From positions 62,001-126,000 of the forward strand of contig NZ_VKCZ01000019.1 in NCBI RefSeq assembly GCF_009299835.1: a stretch of DNA of 64,000 bases. The letters are read 5' to 3'. Numbering within the stretch: position 1 is the stretch's first letter; each line of letters begins with the position of its first letter. A program made the position numbers and the translations under genes. This document shows, in pieces, positions 43,709 through 52,037 of this stretch. The notes under the pieces were generated by a model that saw only the letters and a list, made by a program, of their open reading frames with translations, was not told where the DNA came from and did no database searches. Origin of the DNA: Microlunatus speluncae. GTDB lineage: Bacteria > Actinomycetota > Actinomycetes > Propionibacteriales > Propionibacteriaceae.

Positions 43709-45097
43709 ATGACCGATGCAACAGCCGCAGAATCCAAGCCACCACAGGAGGTGGATGCGAAGACGCTCCGCCGAGCGGTGGGGGCGTCGGCCATCGGCAA
43801 CGCGACAGAGTGGTTCGACTACGGTCTGTACGCCTACGGCACCGCCTACATCACGGCCAATCTGATCCCGGGTGAGAACGTACTCATCACCCTGGGCATC
43901 TTCGCCGTGTCGTTCCTGATCCGGCCGCTGGGCGGTCTGGTCTGGGGGCCGCTGGGCGACAGGCTCGGTCGCAAGCAGGTCCTGGCGATCACCATCCTGA
44001 TGATGTCCGGGGCCACGCTGTGCCTCGGCCTGCTGCCGACCTTCGAGACGATCGGCTACGCGGCACCGTTGCTGCTGATCCTGCTCCGGTTGATCCAGGG
44101 CTTCTCCACCGGCGGCGAGTACGGCGGCGCCGCGACGTTCATGGCCGAGTACGCGCCGGACAAGCGGCGTGGCTTCTTCGGCAGCTTCCTCGAGTTCGGC
44201 ACCCTCGGCGGCTTCTCGCTGGGCGCCCTGTTGATGTTGCTGGCCCAGTTGGTCCTTGGCCAGGAGGCCATGATGGCCTGGGGCTGGCGGATTCCGTTCC
44301 TGGTCGCGGCGCCACTGGGACTGATCGGGCTCTATCTGCGGAGTCGGATGGAGGACACCCCGGTCTTCCAGGAACTGGAGGAGACCGGTCAGAAGGAAAC
44401 CGAGACGAGGACCCAGTTCCGGGACATGTTCCTCGGCTACTGGCGGCCGATCCTGCAGCTGTTCGGGCTGGTGATCGCGCTGAACGTGGTCAACTACACC
44501 TTGATCGCCTACACCCCGACCTACTTGCAGGAGTCGATCGGTCTCGACGAGAACGGTGCGCTGATCGTTCCGATCATCGGCCAGTTGGCGATGATGATCT
44601 TCCTGCCCTTCGCGGGTGCGCTGTCCGACCGCGTCGGTCGCAAGCCGATGTGGTGGGCCTCGCTGATCGGCCTGTTCGTGATGGCCACGCCGATGTACAT
44701 GTTGATGGGCACCAACGCGGTCGGAGCGGTGATCGGCTTTGCCGTCATCGGCCTGCTGTACGTGCCGCAGTTGGCCACCATCTCCGCGACCTTCCCGGCC
44801 ATGTTTCCGACCCACATCCGGTTCGCGGCGTTGGCGATCGCCTACAACGTGGCGACCTCGCTCTTCGGCGGCACGGCTCCGGCGATCAACGAGGCTCTCA
44901 TCGGCGCGACCGGAAACAGCCTGTTCCCGGCGTTCTACATGATGGCCGCCTGTGCCGTCGGCGCCGTGGCCTTGATCTCCGTGATCGAGACGAAGGGAGC
45001 ATCGCTGCGCGGCCGCGGCGTGCCCGGCGTGATCTCCCGGCCGGCGGGCCGCCGACCCGGACCGCGTGGGCCGGTGCCGGAGCCGGACGCGAGCTGA
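43709..45097 (+). CDS. MFS symporter, metabolite:H+ (ProP/MHS-like)
   Basis: The product has 462 residues from ATG 43709 (GGAGGAGAG upstream). Twelve transmembrane segments and MHS motifs: IGNATEWFDYGLYAYGTAYI, VSFLIRPLGGLVWGPLGDRLGRK, GGEYGGAATFMAEYAPDKRRGFFGSFLEFG, YWRPILQLFGLVIALNVV, and GALSDRVGRKPMWW. This subfamily includes ProP (proline, betaine, ectoine) and ketoglutarate permeases. The GntR-type operator in front and the DoeA-like genes downstream make a compatible-solute-like substrate plausible. Confidence 0.88.
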   Translation: MTDATAAESKPPQEVDAKTLRRAVGASAIGNATEWFDYGLYAYGTAYITANLIPGENVLITLGIFAVSFLIRPLGGLVWGPLGDRLGRKQVLAITILMMSGATLCLGLLPTFETIGYAAPLLLILLRLIQGFSTGGEYGGAATFMAEYAPDKRRGFFGSFLEFGTLGGFSLGALLMLLAQLVLGQEAMMAWGWRIPFLVAAPLGLIGLYLRSRMEDTPVFQELEETGQKETETRTQFRDMFLGYWRPILQLFGLVIALNVVNYTLIAYTPTYLQESIGLDENGALIVPIIGQLAMMIFLPFAGALSDRVGRKPMWWASLIGLFVMATPMYMLMGTNAVGAVIGFAVIGLLYVPQLATISATFPAMFPTHIRFAALAIAYNVATSLFGGTAPAINEALIGATGNSLFPAFYMMAACAVGAVALISVIETKGASLRGRGVPGVISRPAGRRPGPRGPVPEPDAS

Positions 45098-45126
45098 TCC
45101 GTTGTTCTGGGAGCCCGTCGAAGCTT

Positions 45127-45315
45127 GTTCGTTCCCTGAGCCTGTCGAAGGGCAAGCCAGCTGGGTGCCCTTCGGTTTTCGGCCTGACGGCCGGAAAGAG
45201 CGCGCCAAGGACGGGCGCGGCGAAATCCTGCCGTCCGGGTCCACTCGGCGGGTGCCCGGGTCCCGCGACCCGAATCCAGACAGGGCTTGCCCTTCGACAG
45301 GCTCAGGGAACGAAC
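45127..45315. repeat. 31-bp perfect inverted repeat
   Basis: Arm 45127-45157 (GTTCGTTCCCTGAGCCTGTC...) and arm 45285-45315 are perfect reverse complements 127 bp apart, with the core CCTTCGACAGGCTCAGG. A partial copy, CAGGGAACGAACG, follows at 45372. The spacer also holds a terminator-like hairpin after TTCGGTTTT (45173-45197). The element is a common type of dispersed repeat in high-GC bacteria. It fills most of the 290-bp gap between the transporter and the aminotransferase. Confidence 0.8.
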
Positions 45316-45387
45316 ACTCCAGCTGGACTGTGCCCGTCCGACACCGCCCGATCCAAGATCATCGGTGGATCCAGGGAACGAACGTGA

Positions 45388-46638
45388 TCACAGCACGGCG
45401 TTCACCGCGTCGGCCCAGATCCCGGCGGCCTCGTCCACCTCGGCCGGGGAGACGACCAGGGCGGGGATGAAGCGGACGACCTGGCCGTAGGCGCCGCAGG
45501 TCAGCAGCAGGAGTCCGCGGCGCGAGGCTTCCTGCTGCGCCGCTGCGGCGGTCGCACCGTCGGGGTTGCCGGCGGCGTCGCGGAACTCGTTTCCGATCAT
45601 CAGGCCCAGGCCGCGGACGTCGGTGATCTGATCATGGTCGGCCGCGACTGCGGTCAGGGCGTCCTTGAGTTGCCGCCCCCGTTCGGCCGAGTTCTGCACC
45701 AGGCCCTCGTCCTCGATCACCTGCAGGGTGGCGCAGGCGGCGGCGCAGGCGACGGCGTTGCCGCCGTAGGTGCCGCCCTGCGATCCGGGCCAGGCCCTCT
45801 CCATCAGCGCGGCCGGCGCCGCCATCGCGGACAGCGGGAAGCCGGAGGCGAGGCCCTTGGCCGTGATCAATACGTCCGGCCGGACGCCGAAATGATCACC
45901 GCCCCAGAACGTCCCGGTACGGCCGAAGCCGGTCTGGATCTCATCGATCATCAGCAGGCAGCCGTGCCGGTCGGCCCGCTCCCTCAGGCCGGCGAAGAAC
46001 CGCTCGTTGCCCGGCACATAGCCGCCCTCGCCGAGCACCGGCTCGACCAGGAAGGCCGCGGTGTCGGCCGGCGCGGACACAGTCTGCAGCAGATAGTCGA
46101 GCTGCCGCAGCGCGAAGTCGGTGCACTCCTCCTCGGACCAGCCGAAGTGGCCGGGATCCGGAAACGGCGCCAGGTGCACGCCGCCCATCAGCGGGGCGAA
46201 GCCGGACCGGAACCGGGTGCCCGAGGTGGTCAGCGACGCCGCGGCCACGGTCCGGCCGTGGAACCCGCCGTGGAAGACGATCACGTTCGGCCGCCCGGTT
46301 GCCTGCCGGGCCAGCCGGATCGCCGACTCGATCGCCTCCGAACCCGAGTTGGCGAAGAAGACCCGGTCCAACCCCGATGGCAGCACGGATCCGAGCCGTT
46401 CGGTCAGCTCGAGCAACGGCCGATTGCGTACGGTCGTGTACTGCGCGTGGATGATCGTCGCGACCTGACGCTGGGCCGCCTCCACCACCACCGGATGACA
46501 GTGGCCGGTGCTGGTGACGCCGATCCCGGCGGTGAAGTCGAGGTAGCGACGATCATCGGCGTCGAAGATCAGGACACCGGAGCCGCGGTCGGCGAGGATC
46601 GGGTTCGCCTGGGTCAGGATCGGGGAGAGCTCGGCCAT
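45388..46638 (-). CDS. Class III aminotransferase (4-aminobutyrate/diaminobutyrate type)
   Basis: The product has 416 residues from ATG 46638. Class III pattern: DFTAGIGVTSTGHCHPVVV, FFANSGSEAIESAIRLAR, FHGGFHGRTVAAASLT, EPVLGEGGYVPG, DEIQTGFGRTGTFWGGDHFGVRPDVLITAKGLASGFPLSAM (PLP lysine about 261), GTYGGNAVACAA. Such enzymes transaminate omega-amino groups (GABA, 2,4-diaminobutyrate, ornithine). In the pathway suggested here it would remove the 4-amino group of diaminobutyrate (DoeD role). The operator at 46672 is 34 bp upstream. Confidence 0.9.
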   Translation of the reverse strand: MAELSPILTQANPILADRGSGVLIFDADDRRYLDFTAGIGVTSTGHCHPVVVEAAQRQVATIIHAQYTTVRNRPLLELTERLGSVLPSGLDRVFFANSGSEAIESAIRLARQATGRPNVIVFHGGFHGRTVAAASLTTSGTRFRSGFAPLMGGVHLAPFPDPGHFGWSEEECTDFALRQLDYLLQTVSAPADTAAFLVEPVLGEGGYVPGNERFFAGLRERADRHGCLLMIDEIQTGFGRTGTFWGGDHFGVRPDVLITAKGLASGFPLSAMAAPAALMERAWPGSQGGTYGGNAVACAAACATLQVIEDEGLVQNSAERGRQLKDALTAVAADHDQITDVRGLGLMIGNEFRDAAGNPDGATAAAAQQEASRRGLLLLTCGAYGQVVRFIPALVVSPAEVDEAAGIWADAVNAVL

Positions 46639-46671
46639 GATCGTCCTCTCGAAGGCTGCGTCGGATAGTAG

Positions 46672-46684
46672 GATTGTTGACAAT
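46672..46684. promoter_or_regulatory. GntR/FCD operator copy 2 (aminotransferase/dehydrogenase)
   Basis: GATTGTTGACAAT, followed by A where the other copies have C. It is in the 103-bp divergent region between the aminotransferase and the aldehyde dehydrogenase, so it could control both. Confidence 0.7.
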
Positions 46685-46741
46685 AATCGAGGGTAACAAG
46701 AGGGCTGTCGGCAGGTCGAGGCCAGCGAGTACCGTGGCCCC

Positions 46742-48226
46742 ATGAGCGCGACGCAGACCCCGCAGTCCACCCGTCCGGCCGTCGTCGACGCGGTGCCGAA
46801 ACAGCTCTTCGTCGGCGGCGCCTGGGGGCCCGCGGCGGAGGGGCGGACCTTCGAGGTGCTCAACCCGGCGACCGGCGAGGTCCTCGCCGAGGTGGCCGAC
46901 GCCAGCCCGGCCGACGGCCGGCGGGCGCTGGACGCCGCGGCCGCCGCCCAGCCCGCGATGGCGGCCCTGTCGCCACGGCAGCGGGCCGACATCCTGACCC
47001 GGGCGTTCGACCTGCTGCACGAGCGAATCGACGACCTGGCGCTGCTGATGACCTCGGAGATGGGTAAGCCGCTGGCCGAGGCCCGGGGCGAGATCGTCTA
47101 TGCGGCCGAGTTCTTCCGCCATTTCGCCGGCGAGGCGGTCCGGATCGACGGCGGCTACCAGACCTCACCCGCCGGCGACGCCCGGTTCTTGATCACCAAG
47201 CAGCCGGTCGGCGTCACGTTGTTGATCACACCGTGGAATTTCCCGATGGCGATGGGCACCCGCAAGCTCGGCCCGGCGATCGCCGCCGGCTGTGCCAGTG
47301 TGATCAAGCCGGCGCCGCAGACCCCGCTGTCGATGCTGGCCTTGATCGACATCCTGCGCGAGGCCGGGATGCCCGACGGCGGCGTCAATCTGATCACCTG
47401 CACCGACGCCGCCGCCGTCCTGGAGCCCATGATCAGATCCGGGCTGGCCCGCAAGCTGTCCTTCACCGGCTCGACCAAGGTCGGCCGGATCCTGCTCGAG
47501 CAATGCGCCGAGAAGGTGCTGCGGACGTCGATGGAGCTCGGCGGCAACGCGCCGTTCGTGGTCTTCGACGACGCCGACCTGGACGAGGCGGTGGCCGGCG
47601 CGATGCAGGCCAAGATGCGCAACATGGGCGAGGCCTGCACCGCCGCGAACCGGATCTACGTCCAGGCCGGGGTGATCGAGGAGTTCGGCCGCCGGCTGGC
47701 GGCGAAGATGGCCGAGCTCCGGGTCGGCCCCGGCACCGACGACGGCGTCCAGGTGGGCCCGCTGATCGACCAGGCCGCGCTGACCAAGGTTTCCGAGCTG
47801 GTCCGGGATGCCCTCGATCGCGGCGCGTCGGTGCTCACCGGCGGCGAGCCGATCGACGGCCCCGGCTACTTCTTCCGGCCGACCGTGCTGTCCGGGGTGC
47901 CGCGGGAGGCCAAGATGAGCTCGGAGGAGATCTTCGGGCCGGTGGCGCCGCTGACCCCGTTCGGCGACGAGGAGGAGGCGGTCGCGCTGGCCAACGACAC
48001 CGAGTTCGGCCTGGTGTCGTACGTCTTCACCAACGATCTGCGGCGGGCGCTGCGGATGGCGGAGCGGATCGAGTCCGGCATGGTCGGGCTCAACCAAGGC
48101 ATCGTGTCCAACCCGGCCGCGCCGTTCGGCGGAGTCAAGCAGTCCGGGCTCGGCCGCGAGGGCGGCGCGATCGGCATCGACGAGTTCCTGGAGACCAAAT
48201 ACATCGGCATCGCGATGCCGAGTTGA
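46742..48226 (+). CDS. NAD(P)-dependent succinate-semialdehyde-type dehydrogenase
   Basis: The product has 494 residues from ATG 46742. ALDH marks: PWNFPMAMGTRKLGPAIAAGCASVIKPA (cofactor loop), SFTGSTKVGR, MELGGNAPF (general base Glu), and catalytic Cys299 in NMGEACTAANR; EEIFGPVAPL and QSGLGREGG follow. It oxidises a semialdehyde to the acid. In an ectoine-type route the substrate would be aspartate semialdehyde (DoeC role). A SAT/GabD role is equally likely from sequence alone. Confidence 0.9.
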   Translation: MSATQTPQSTRPAVVDAVPKQLFVGGAWGPAAEGRTFEVLNPATGEVLAEVADASPADGRRALDAAAAAQPAMAALSPRQRADILTRAFDLLHERIDDLALLMTSEMGKPLAEARGEIVYAAEFFRHFAGEAVRIDGGYQTSPAGDARFLITKQPVGVTLLITPWNFPMAMGTRKLGPAIAAGCASVIKPAPQTPLSMLALIDILREAGMPDGGVNLITCTDAAAVLEPMIRSGLARKLSFTGSTKVGRILLEQCAEKVLRTSMELGGNAPFVVFDDADLDEAVAGAMQAKMRNMGEACTAANRIYVQAGVIEEFGRRLAAKMAELRVGPGTDDGVQVGPLIDQAALTKVSELVRDALDRGASVLTGGEPIDGPGYFFRPTVLSGVPREAKMSSEEIFGPVAPLTPFGDEEEAVALANDTEFGLVSYVFTNDLRRALRMAERIESGMVGLNQGIVSNPAAPFGGVKQSGLGREGGAIGIDEFLETKYIGIAMPS

Positions 48227-48229
48227 TCA

Positions 48230-48826
48230 TCACTCGGCCGGGGCAGACAGGACGCTCCGGGCGAGGCTCTGCAGTGCGGCGACCCGTTGCTCGGCGGTGA
48301 TTCCCTGATCGATCAGGTGCTGCTGAAGTTCGCCGGCCAGCGGCGCGAGCAGAACGTCGGCCAGGGCATCACCCGGGTCGGCAGCGCCGGCATCGCGCAG
48401 CAGCACCTGCAGATGCAAGCGCCAGAAGGCATACGCTCCGGTACGAAAGCGCGCGGCCCCGGTCTCCGCGGCCAGCGCCAGCTGCAGATGCCGGTCGAGC
48501 AACTCGACCATCGCCGCGTAGAACGCCGCCAGCCGCTCGGCCGCCGGCGCCCCCGGCCCGAGCGGCGGCGGCCCCGAGATCATCCGCTCCTGCAGCCGCC
48601 GTTCGTGCTCGTCCAGCATCGCGACCGCGAGCGCCGCCCGGTTGGGATAGCGCCGATACAACGTCCCCTTGCCGACCCCGGCGGCCCGGGCCACGTCCTC
48701 CATGCTGACGTCGGTCGCACCGCGTTCGGCGAACAGCCGCTCGGCGGCCGCCAGCACCTTCGCGCGGTTGCGCTGGGCGTCCGCCCGCTCCGGCCGGTCG
48801 GCCGGATCCGCCGTCGGTAGCGTCAC
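48230..48826 (-). CDS. TetR-family regulator
   Basis: The product has 198 residues from ATG 48826. N-terminal HTH: NRAKVLAAAERLFAERGATDVSMEDVARAAGVGKGTLYRRYPNRAALAVAML. C-terminal helical ligand domain typical of the TetR group with AFYAAMVELLDRHL and LLAPLAGELQQHLID. It is divergent from the NTF2-like gene and has a palindromic site in the shared promoter region, so it probably controls that gene and itself. It interrupts the catabolic regulon. Confidence 0.85.
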   Translation of the reverse strand: MTLPTADPADRPERADAQRNRAKVLAAAERLFAERGATDVSMEDVARAAGVGKGTLYRRYPNRAALAVAMLDEHERRLQERMISGPPPLGPGAPAAERLAAFYAAMVELLDRHLQLALAAETGAARFRTGAYAFWRLHLQVLLRDAGAADPGDALADVLLAPLAGELQQHLIDQGITAEQRVAALQSLARSVLSAPAE

Positions 48827-48844
48827 GCCGCGAGACTACCAACT

Positions 48845-48900
48845 GGACGCGCGTCCGTTTCGCTTGTACTCTCGAAATCGAAGAAGCGGACTCCAGTCCG
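48845..48900. promoter_or_regulatory. Probable TetR operator pair
   Basis: GGACGCGCGTCC (48845-48856) is a perfect palindrome, and CGGACTCCAGTCCG (48887-48900) is a second. Each is followed by TTTCGC (GTCCGTTTCGC occurs twice). They lie 20-75 bp upstream of the divergent TetR and NTF2-like starts. Confidence 0.65.
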
Positions 48901-48925
48901 TTTCGCTGGTCCGGAAAGGATGATC

Positions 48926-49357
48926 ATGGGCGCACCGTCTCCCGAACTCGTCGACGAATGGCTCGGCCGCGCGTTCAATACCGGCGATGTCGAGGCCGCC
49001 GCGGCCCTGTATCACCCGGAGGCGCGGGTGGTCCGGCTGGACCGGGTGCACGGCGACGACGCGGTGGCCAAGGGGGCCGCGGGGATCAGGGAGGTGATGG
49101 CCGGCTACATCGGGCTGAACCCCCGGATGGACGTCGTGGTGCACCACGTCACCCGGGCCGGTGACTTCGCGCTGGTGCGCTCCCAGTGGTTGATCACCGG
49201 TACGAAGTCGGACGGCGAACCGCTCGAACTGCACCACCACGGGATGGAGGTGATGCGCCGGCTGCCGGACGACAGTTGGGTCTTCTACATCGATCATCCG
49301 TACGGTGCCGACTCGTCCTGGGCCGTCGACCGGCCCGCGCCCGCGCCCGCAAACTAG
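48926..49357 (+). CDS. NTF2-like (YybH/DUF4440-type) protein
   Basis: The product has about 143 residues from ATG 48926 (AAAGG six bases upstream; ATG 48920 also possible). NTF2 pattern: LVDEWLGRAFNTGDVEAAAALYHPEARVVRLD, GAAGIREVMAGYIGLNP, DFALVRSQWLITG. Its end overlaps the stop of the convergent GntR gene by 4 bp. Function unknown; regulated by the neighbouring TetR gene. Confidence 0.75.
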   Translation: MGAPSPELVDEWLGRAFNTGDVEAAAALYHPEARVVRLDRVHGDDAVAKGAAGIREVMAGYIGLNPRMDVVVHHVTRAGDFALVRSQWLITGTKSDGEPLELHHHGMEVMRRLPDDSWVFYIDHPYGADSSWAVDRPAPAPAN

Positions 49358-50040
49358 GGCTTGTTGGCCACCGGCGGGACGACCTGGGCCAGCCGGCCGA
49401 CGGCGTCGGCCATGTGCGCGATCAGCAGCCGGTCGAACCGTTTCTGATCACCCTCCCGCATCGCCTCGGCCAGCGCCTTGTGCTCCGGCACCCGCTCGTC
49501 CGGCGGGGGATAGCTGCCGCCGAGCGCGTTGATGCAGAGCTTGGTCTCGGTCATCAGGGTGCGGTGGATCCGAGACAGCCGCGGGCTCTTCGCCTGCGCC
49601 ACCAGGCACTCGTGGAACTTGACGTCCCACTGACCCATCGCGACGACATCGTTGCGCTTGCCGGCCCGCTCCATGTCCCGCCAGACCTTGATCAACCGCT
49701 CACCGGCGCGCTCCGGGTTCCCGGAGCGGAAGATCTCCTGGGCCGCCGACCGTTCGATCGCCTCCCGGGCCAGGTAGATGTCCCGGACGTCGGCCTCGGT
49801 CAGCTCGACGACGAACAGGCCGCGGTTCTTGATCGAGACCAGCAGACCTTCCTGGGTGAGCCGTTGCATGCCCTCCCGGAGCGGCCCGCGACTGACGCCG
49901 AACTCCCGCGCGAGCTCGACCTCGTGCAATTGTTCACCGGCGGCGAAGTGCCCGCTGTGGATCGCCGAGCGGAGCCGGTCGGCGATGATGCTCGCGGTCG
50001 ACACGGCCGAGAGCGGCTCGATCAGGCGGCGTTCGGGCAT
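49354..50040 (-). CDS. GntR-family repressor, FCD subfamily
   Basis: The product has 228 residues from ATG 50040. HTH: ADRLRSAIHSGHFAAGEQLHEVELAREFGVSRGPLREGMQRLTQEGLLV. FCD domain with the metal/ligand pattern DVRDIYLAREAIERSAA, DVKFHECLVAQAKSPRLSRIH, EHKALAEAMREGDQKRFDRLLIAHM. It is the last gene of the minus-strand hydrolase operon and the only GntR gene in the window. Three operator-like palindromes stand in front of the transporter, the aminotransferase and its own operon, so it is their likely repressor. Confidence 0.88.
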   Translation of the reverse strand: MPERRLIEPLSAVSTASIIADRLRSAIHSGHFAAGEQLHEVELAREFGVSRGPLREGMQRLTQEGLLVSIKNRGLFVVELTEADVRDIYLAREAIERSAAQEIFRSGNPERAGERLIKVWRDMERAGKRNDVVAMGQWDVKFHECLVAQAKSPRLSRIHRTLMTETKLCINALGGSYPPPDERVPEHKALAEAMREGDQKRFDRLLIAHMADAVGRLAQVVPPVANKP

Positions 50041-50049
50041 GGCTCCGCC

Positions 50050-50784
50050 TCACCGATCGGGGCCGGCGAACAACCGGCCGAGACCGGGCCAGTCGAGCGT
50101 TCCGCCGGCGATCCGCAGGCCCTGCCAGACGGTCACCTGGTTGGCGGTCAGCACCGGCTTGCCCAGCGCGTCCTCGAGATCATCCAGCCAGAGCAGGGAA
50201 TGCATCGCCGTGTCCGGCACCAGCACGGCCTCCGCCTCCGGATGATCATGATCGACGGCGAGCTTGATCACGTCCTCCCGGCCCAGCGTGCCGACTTCGG
50301 CCGCGGTCATGATGTCCCGGCTGCCCCAGTGCACCACCTCGATCTCGCCGACACCGAGGAAGTCGACGAACCGGGCCGCCACGTCCGCCGGGTACGAGGC
50401 CGCCACGGCGACCCGGCGCAGCCCGAGCGAGCGGGCCGCCTCGACGAACGCGATCGAGGTGGAGGAGGCCGGTTTCCCTTGTGCGGCGGCGATCTGCTCG
50501 ACCTGCTGCCGGGCGCCGTCCCAGCCGAAGACGAAACTGCCCGAGGTGCAGGCCCACATGATCGAATCCGGCTCACTCGCGGCCAATCGCTGCGCGCCCT
50601 CGGCCAGCCGGGCGTCGCTGCCGAGATCGAGCAGGGCGTCCACCCGGTGCGCGTCCTCGCCCACGCTGGTGTGCACCAGGGGCAGCCGAAGTCGTCCCTC
50701 CAGCCGCTCGGCCAGGGCCGGGAAGTCGTCCTCGGCGCTGAACCCCGGATACAGCAGGCCGACCGTCACCGGTGCGTTCGTCAT
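50050..50784 (-). CDS. Asp/Glu-racemase-fold protein, EutA-like, second Cys replaced
   Basis: The product has 244 residues. It belongs with maleate isomerase, arylmalonate decarboxylase and EutA. The first catalytic Cys is present (Cys79 in WACTSGSFVFG). At the second site, where its paralogue at 53234 has SCT (Cys207), this protein has PDT (Asp191). It thus retains only one of the two Cys, the opposite of arylmalonate decarboxylase. It should bind a substrate with a carboxylate next to a chiral centre. Same operon as the M20 and DoeA-like genes. Confidence 0.75.
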   Translation of the reverse strand: MTNAPVTVGLLYPGFSAEDDFPALAERLEGRLRLPLVHTSVGEDAHRVDALLDLGSDARLAEGAQRLAASEPDSIMWACTSGSFVFGWDGARQQVEQIAAAQGKPASSTSIAFVEAARSLGLRRVAVAASYPADVAARFVDFLGVGEIEVVHWGSRDIMTAAEVGTLGREDVIKLAVDHDHPEAEAVLVPDTAMHSLLWLDDLEDALGKPVLTANQVTVWQGLRIAGGTLDWPGLGRLFAGPDR

Positions 50785-50802
50785 CAGCTACCCCTCCACC
50801 TG

Positions 50803-52023
50803 TCAGGCCGGCGCTTTGTCGTCCAGCGTGCCGATCAGTCGCAGCGCCGCCAGGGCGTACGTCCTCGCCGCGGTGACCAGGTCGGCCACCGGGACCGACT
50901 CGTTCGGCCGGTGTGCGTGCTCGTTCACCGAACCCGGCCCGAGCACGACCACCGGCACCCCGGCGTCGCGGGCGATGAAGCCGCCGTCGCAGGCGGCGGT
51001 CCAGCCACCGAGGCCCCAGCGCGGTCCGCTGGCGTCGGACAGCGCCGCCTCCACCGCCTGGACCAACGGATGATCGGGCGGAGTCTCGAAGCCGGGCATG
51101 TCCATCGTCATCCGGGCCCGGACCGACAGCCCGCGCGCCGCCAGCCCAAGATCATCGAGCCGGCGCCGGATGTCGTCCAGCACCGCACTGGCGGATTCGC
51201 CGGGTAACAGCCGCCGGTCCGCGACCACGGTGCACTCGCCGGCCACCACGGTCGGGCCGGTGCCGCCGGTGATCGTGCCGATGCTCCAGGTCGCCGGCCC
51301 GGCCAGCAGGTGGGCGCTGGTCGCCAGCTCGCTCTGCCAGGACTCGATCGCGGTGATCACGGCCGCGGCGCCGGAGATCGCATTCGCCCCATCGGAAGGG
51401 TTTCCGGCGTGCGCCGGCCGGCCGGTGATCACGAACTCGACGTAGGAATCGCCGCGGGTGGCGATGATCGTCTGCAGCTCGGTCGGCTCGGCGACGATGC
51501 AGCCGGCGAACGGGCCGATCGGGCCGCCGAGGTAGTGCCGGATGCCGAGTCCGTGGTCCTCCTCGTCGACGACCGCGGCGAGTTCGACCGGCCCGGCCAA
51601 CCGGACCCGGGCCTGCCGGATCGCCGCCATCGCGGTCAGGCAGGCGGCCAGCCCGCCCTTCATGTCCGTGGAACCGCGGCCGTACAGCCGGCCGCCCGAG
51701 ATCTGCCCGCTCCACGGGTCGCCGGTCCAGCCGTCGCCCAGTGGGACCACGTCGGTATGGCCGAGGAACAGCAGGCCGGGCTCGGTGCCGCCGGGCAGCC
51801 GGACCGAGACATTGGATCGATCTTGGGCGACCTCGCTGGTGATCACCTCGAGGTCGAGGCCGGACGCGAGATCGGACAGCACGGCGACGGTCGGCGCCTC
51901 GCCACCGGGCGGATTGACATTCGGTACGTGCCGGGCCGGTGCCCGCACCAGCGCCACGGCGAGCCGGGTCACCAGACCCTCGTCGATCTGGTCCAGCACC
52001 GCTTGTTCGGTCGTGGAAAGCAC
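50803..52023 (-). CDS. M20 peptidase/deacylase, ArgE/DapE-type
   Basis: The product has 406 residues. Zinc ligands: FLGHTDVVPLG (His, Asp), RGSTDMKGG (Asp), DEEDHG (catalytic and bridging Glu), EPTE, and EHAHRPNES (C-terminal His). Lid-domain RGDSYVEFVITGRPAHAGNPSDG is present. These enzymes hydrolyse N-acyl amino acids. In an ectoine-type pathway this could deacetylate N-acetyl-2,4-diaminobutyrate, replacing the usual DoeB. Coupled to neighbours by short gaps. Confidence 0.88.
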   Translation of the reverse strand: MLSTTEQAVLDQIDEGLVTRLAVALVRAPARHVPNVNPPGGEAPTVAVLSDLASGLDLEVITSEVAQDRSNVSVRLPGGTEPGLLFLGHTDVVPLGDGWTGDPWSGQISGGRLYGRGSTDMKGGLAACLTAMAAIRQARVRLAGPVELAAVVDEEDHGLGIRHYLGGPIGPFAGCIVAEPTELQTIIATRGDSYVEFVITGRPAHAGNPSDGANAISGAAAVITAIESWQSELATSAHLLAGPATWSIGTITGGTGPTVVAGECTVVADRRLLPGESASAVLDDIRRRLDDLGLAARGLSVRARMTMDMPGFETPPDHPLVQAVEAALSDASGPRWGLGGWTAACDGGFIARDAGVPVVVLGPGSVNEHAHRPNESVPVADLVTAARTYALAALRLIGTLDDKAPA

Positions 52024-52037
52024 CGTGGGGTTGATGG

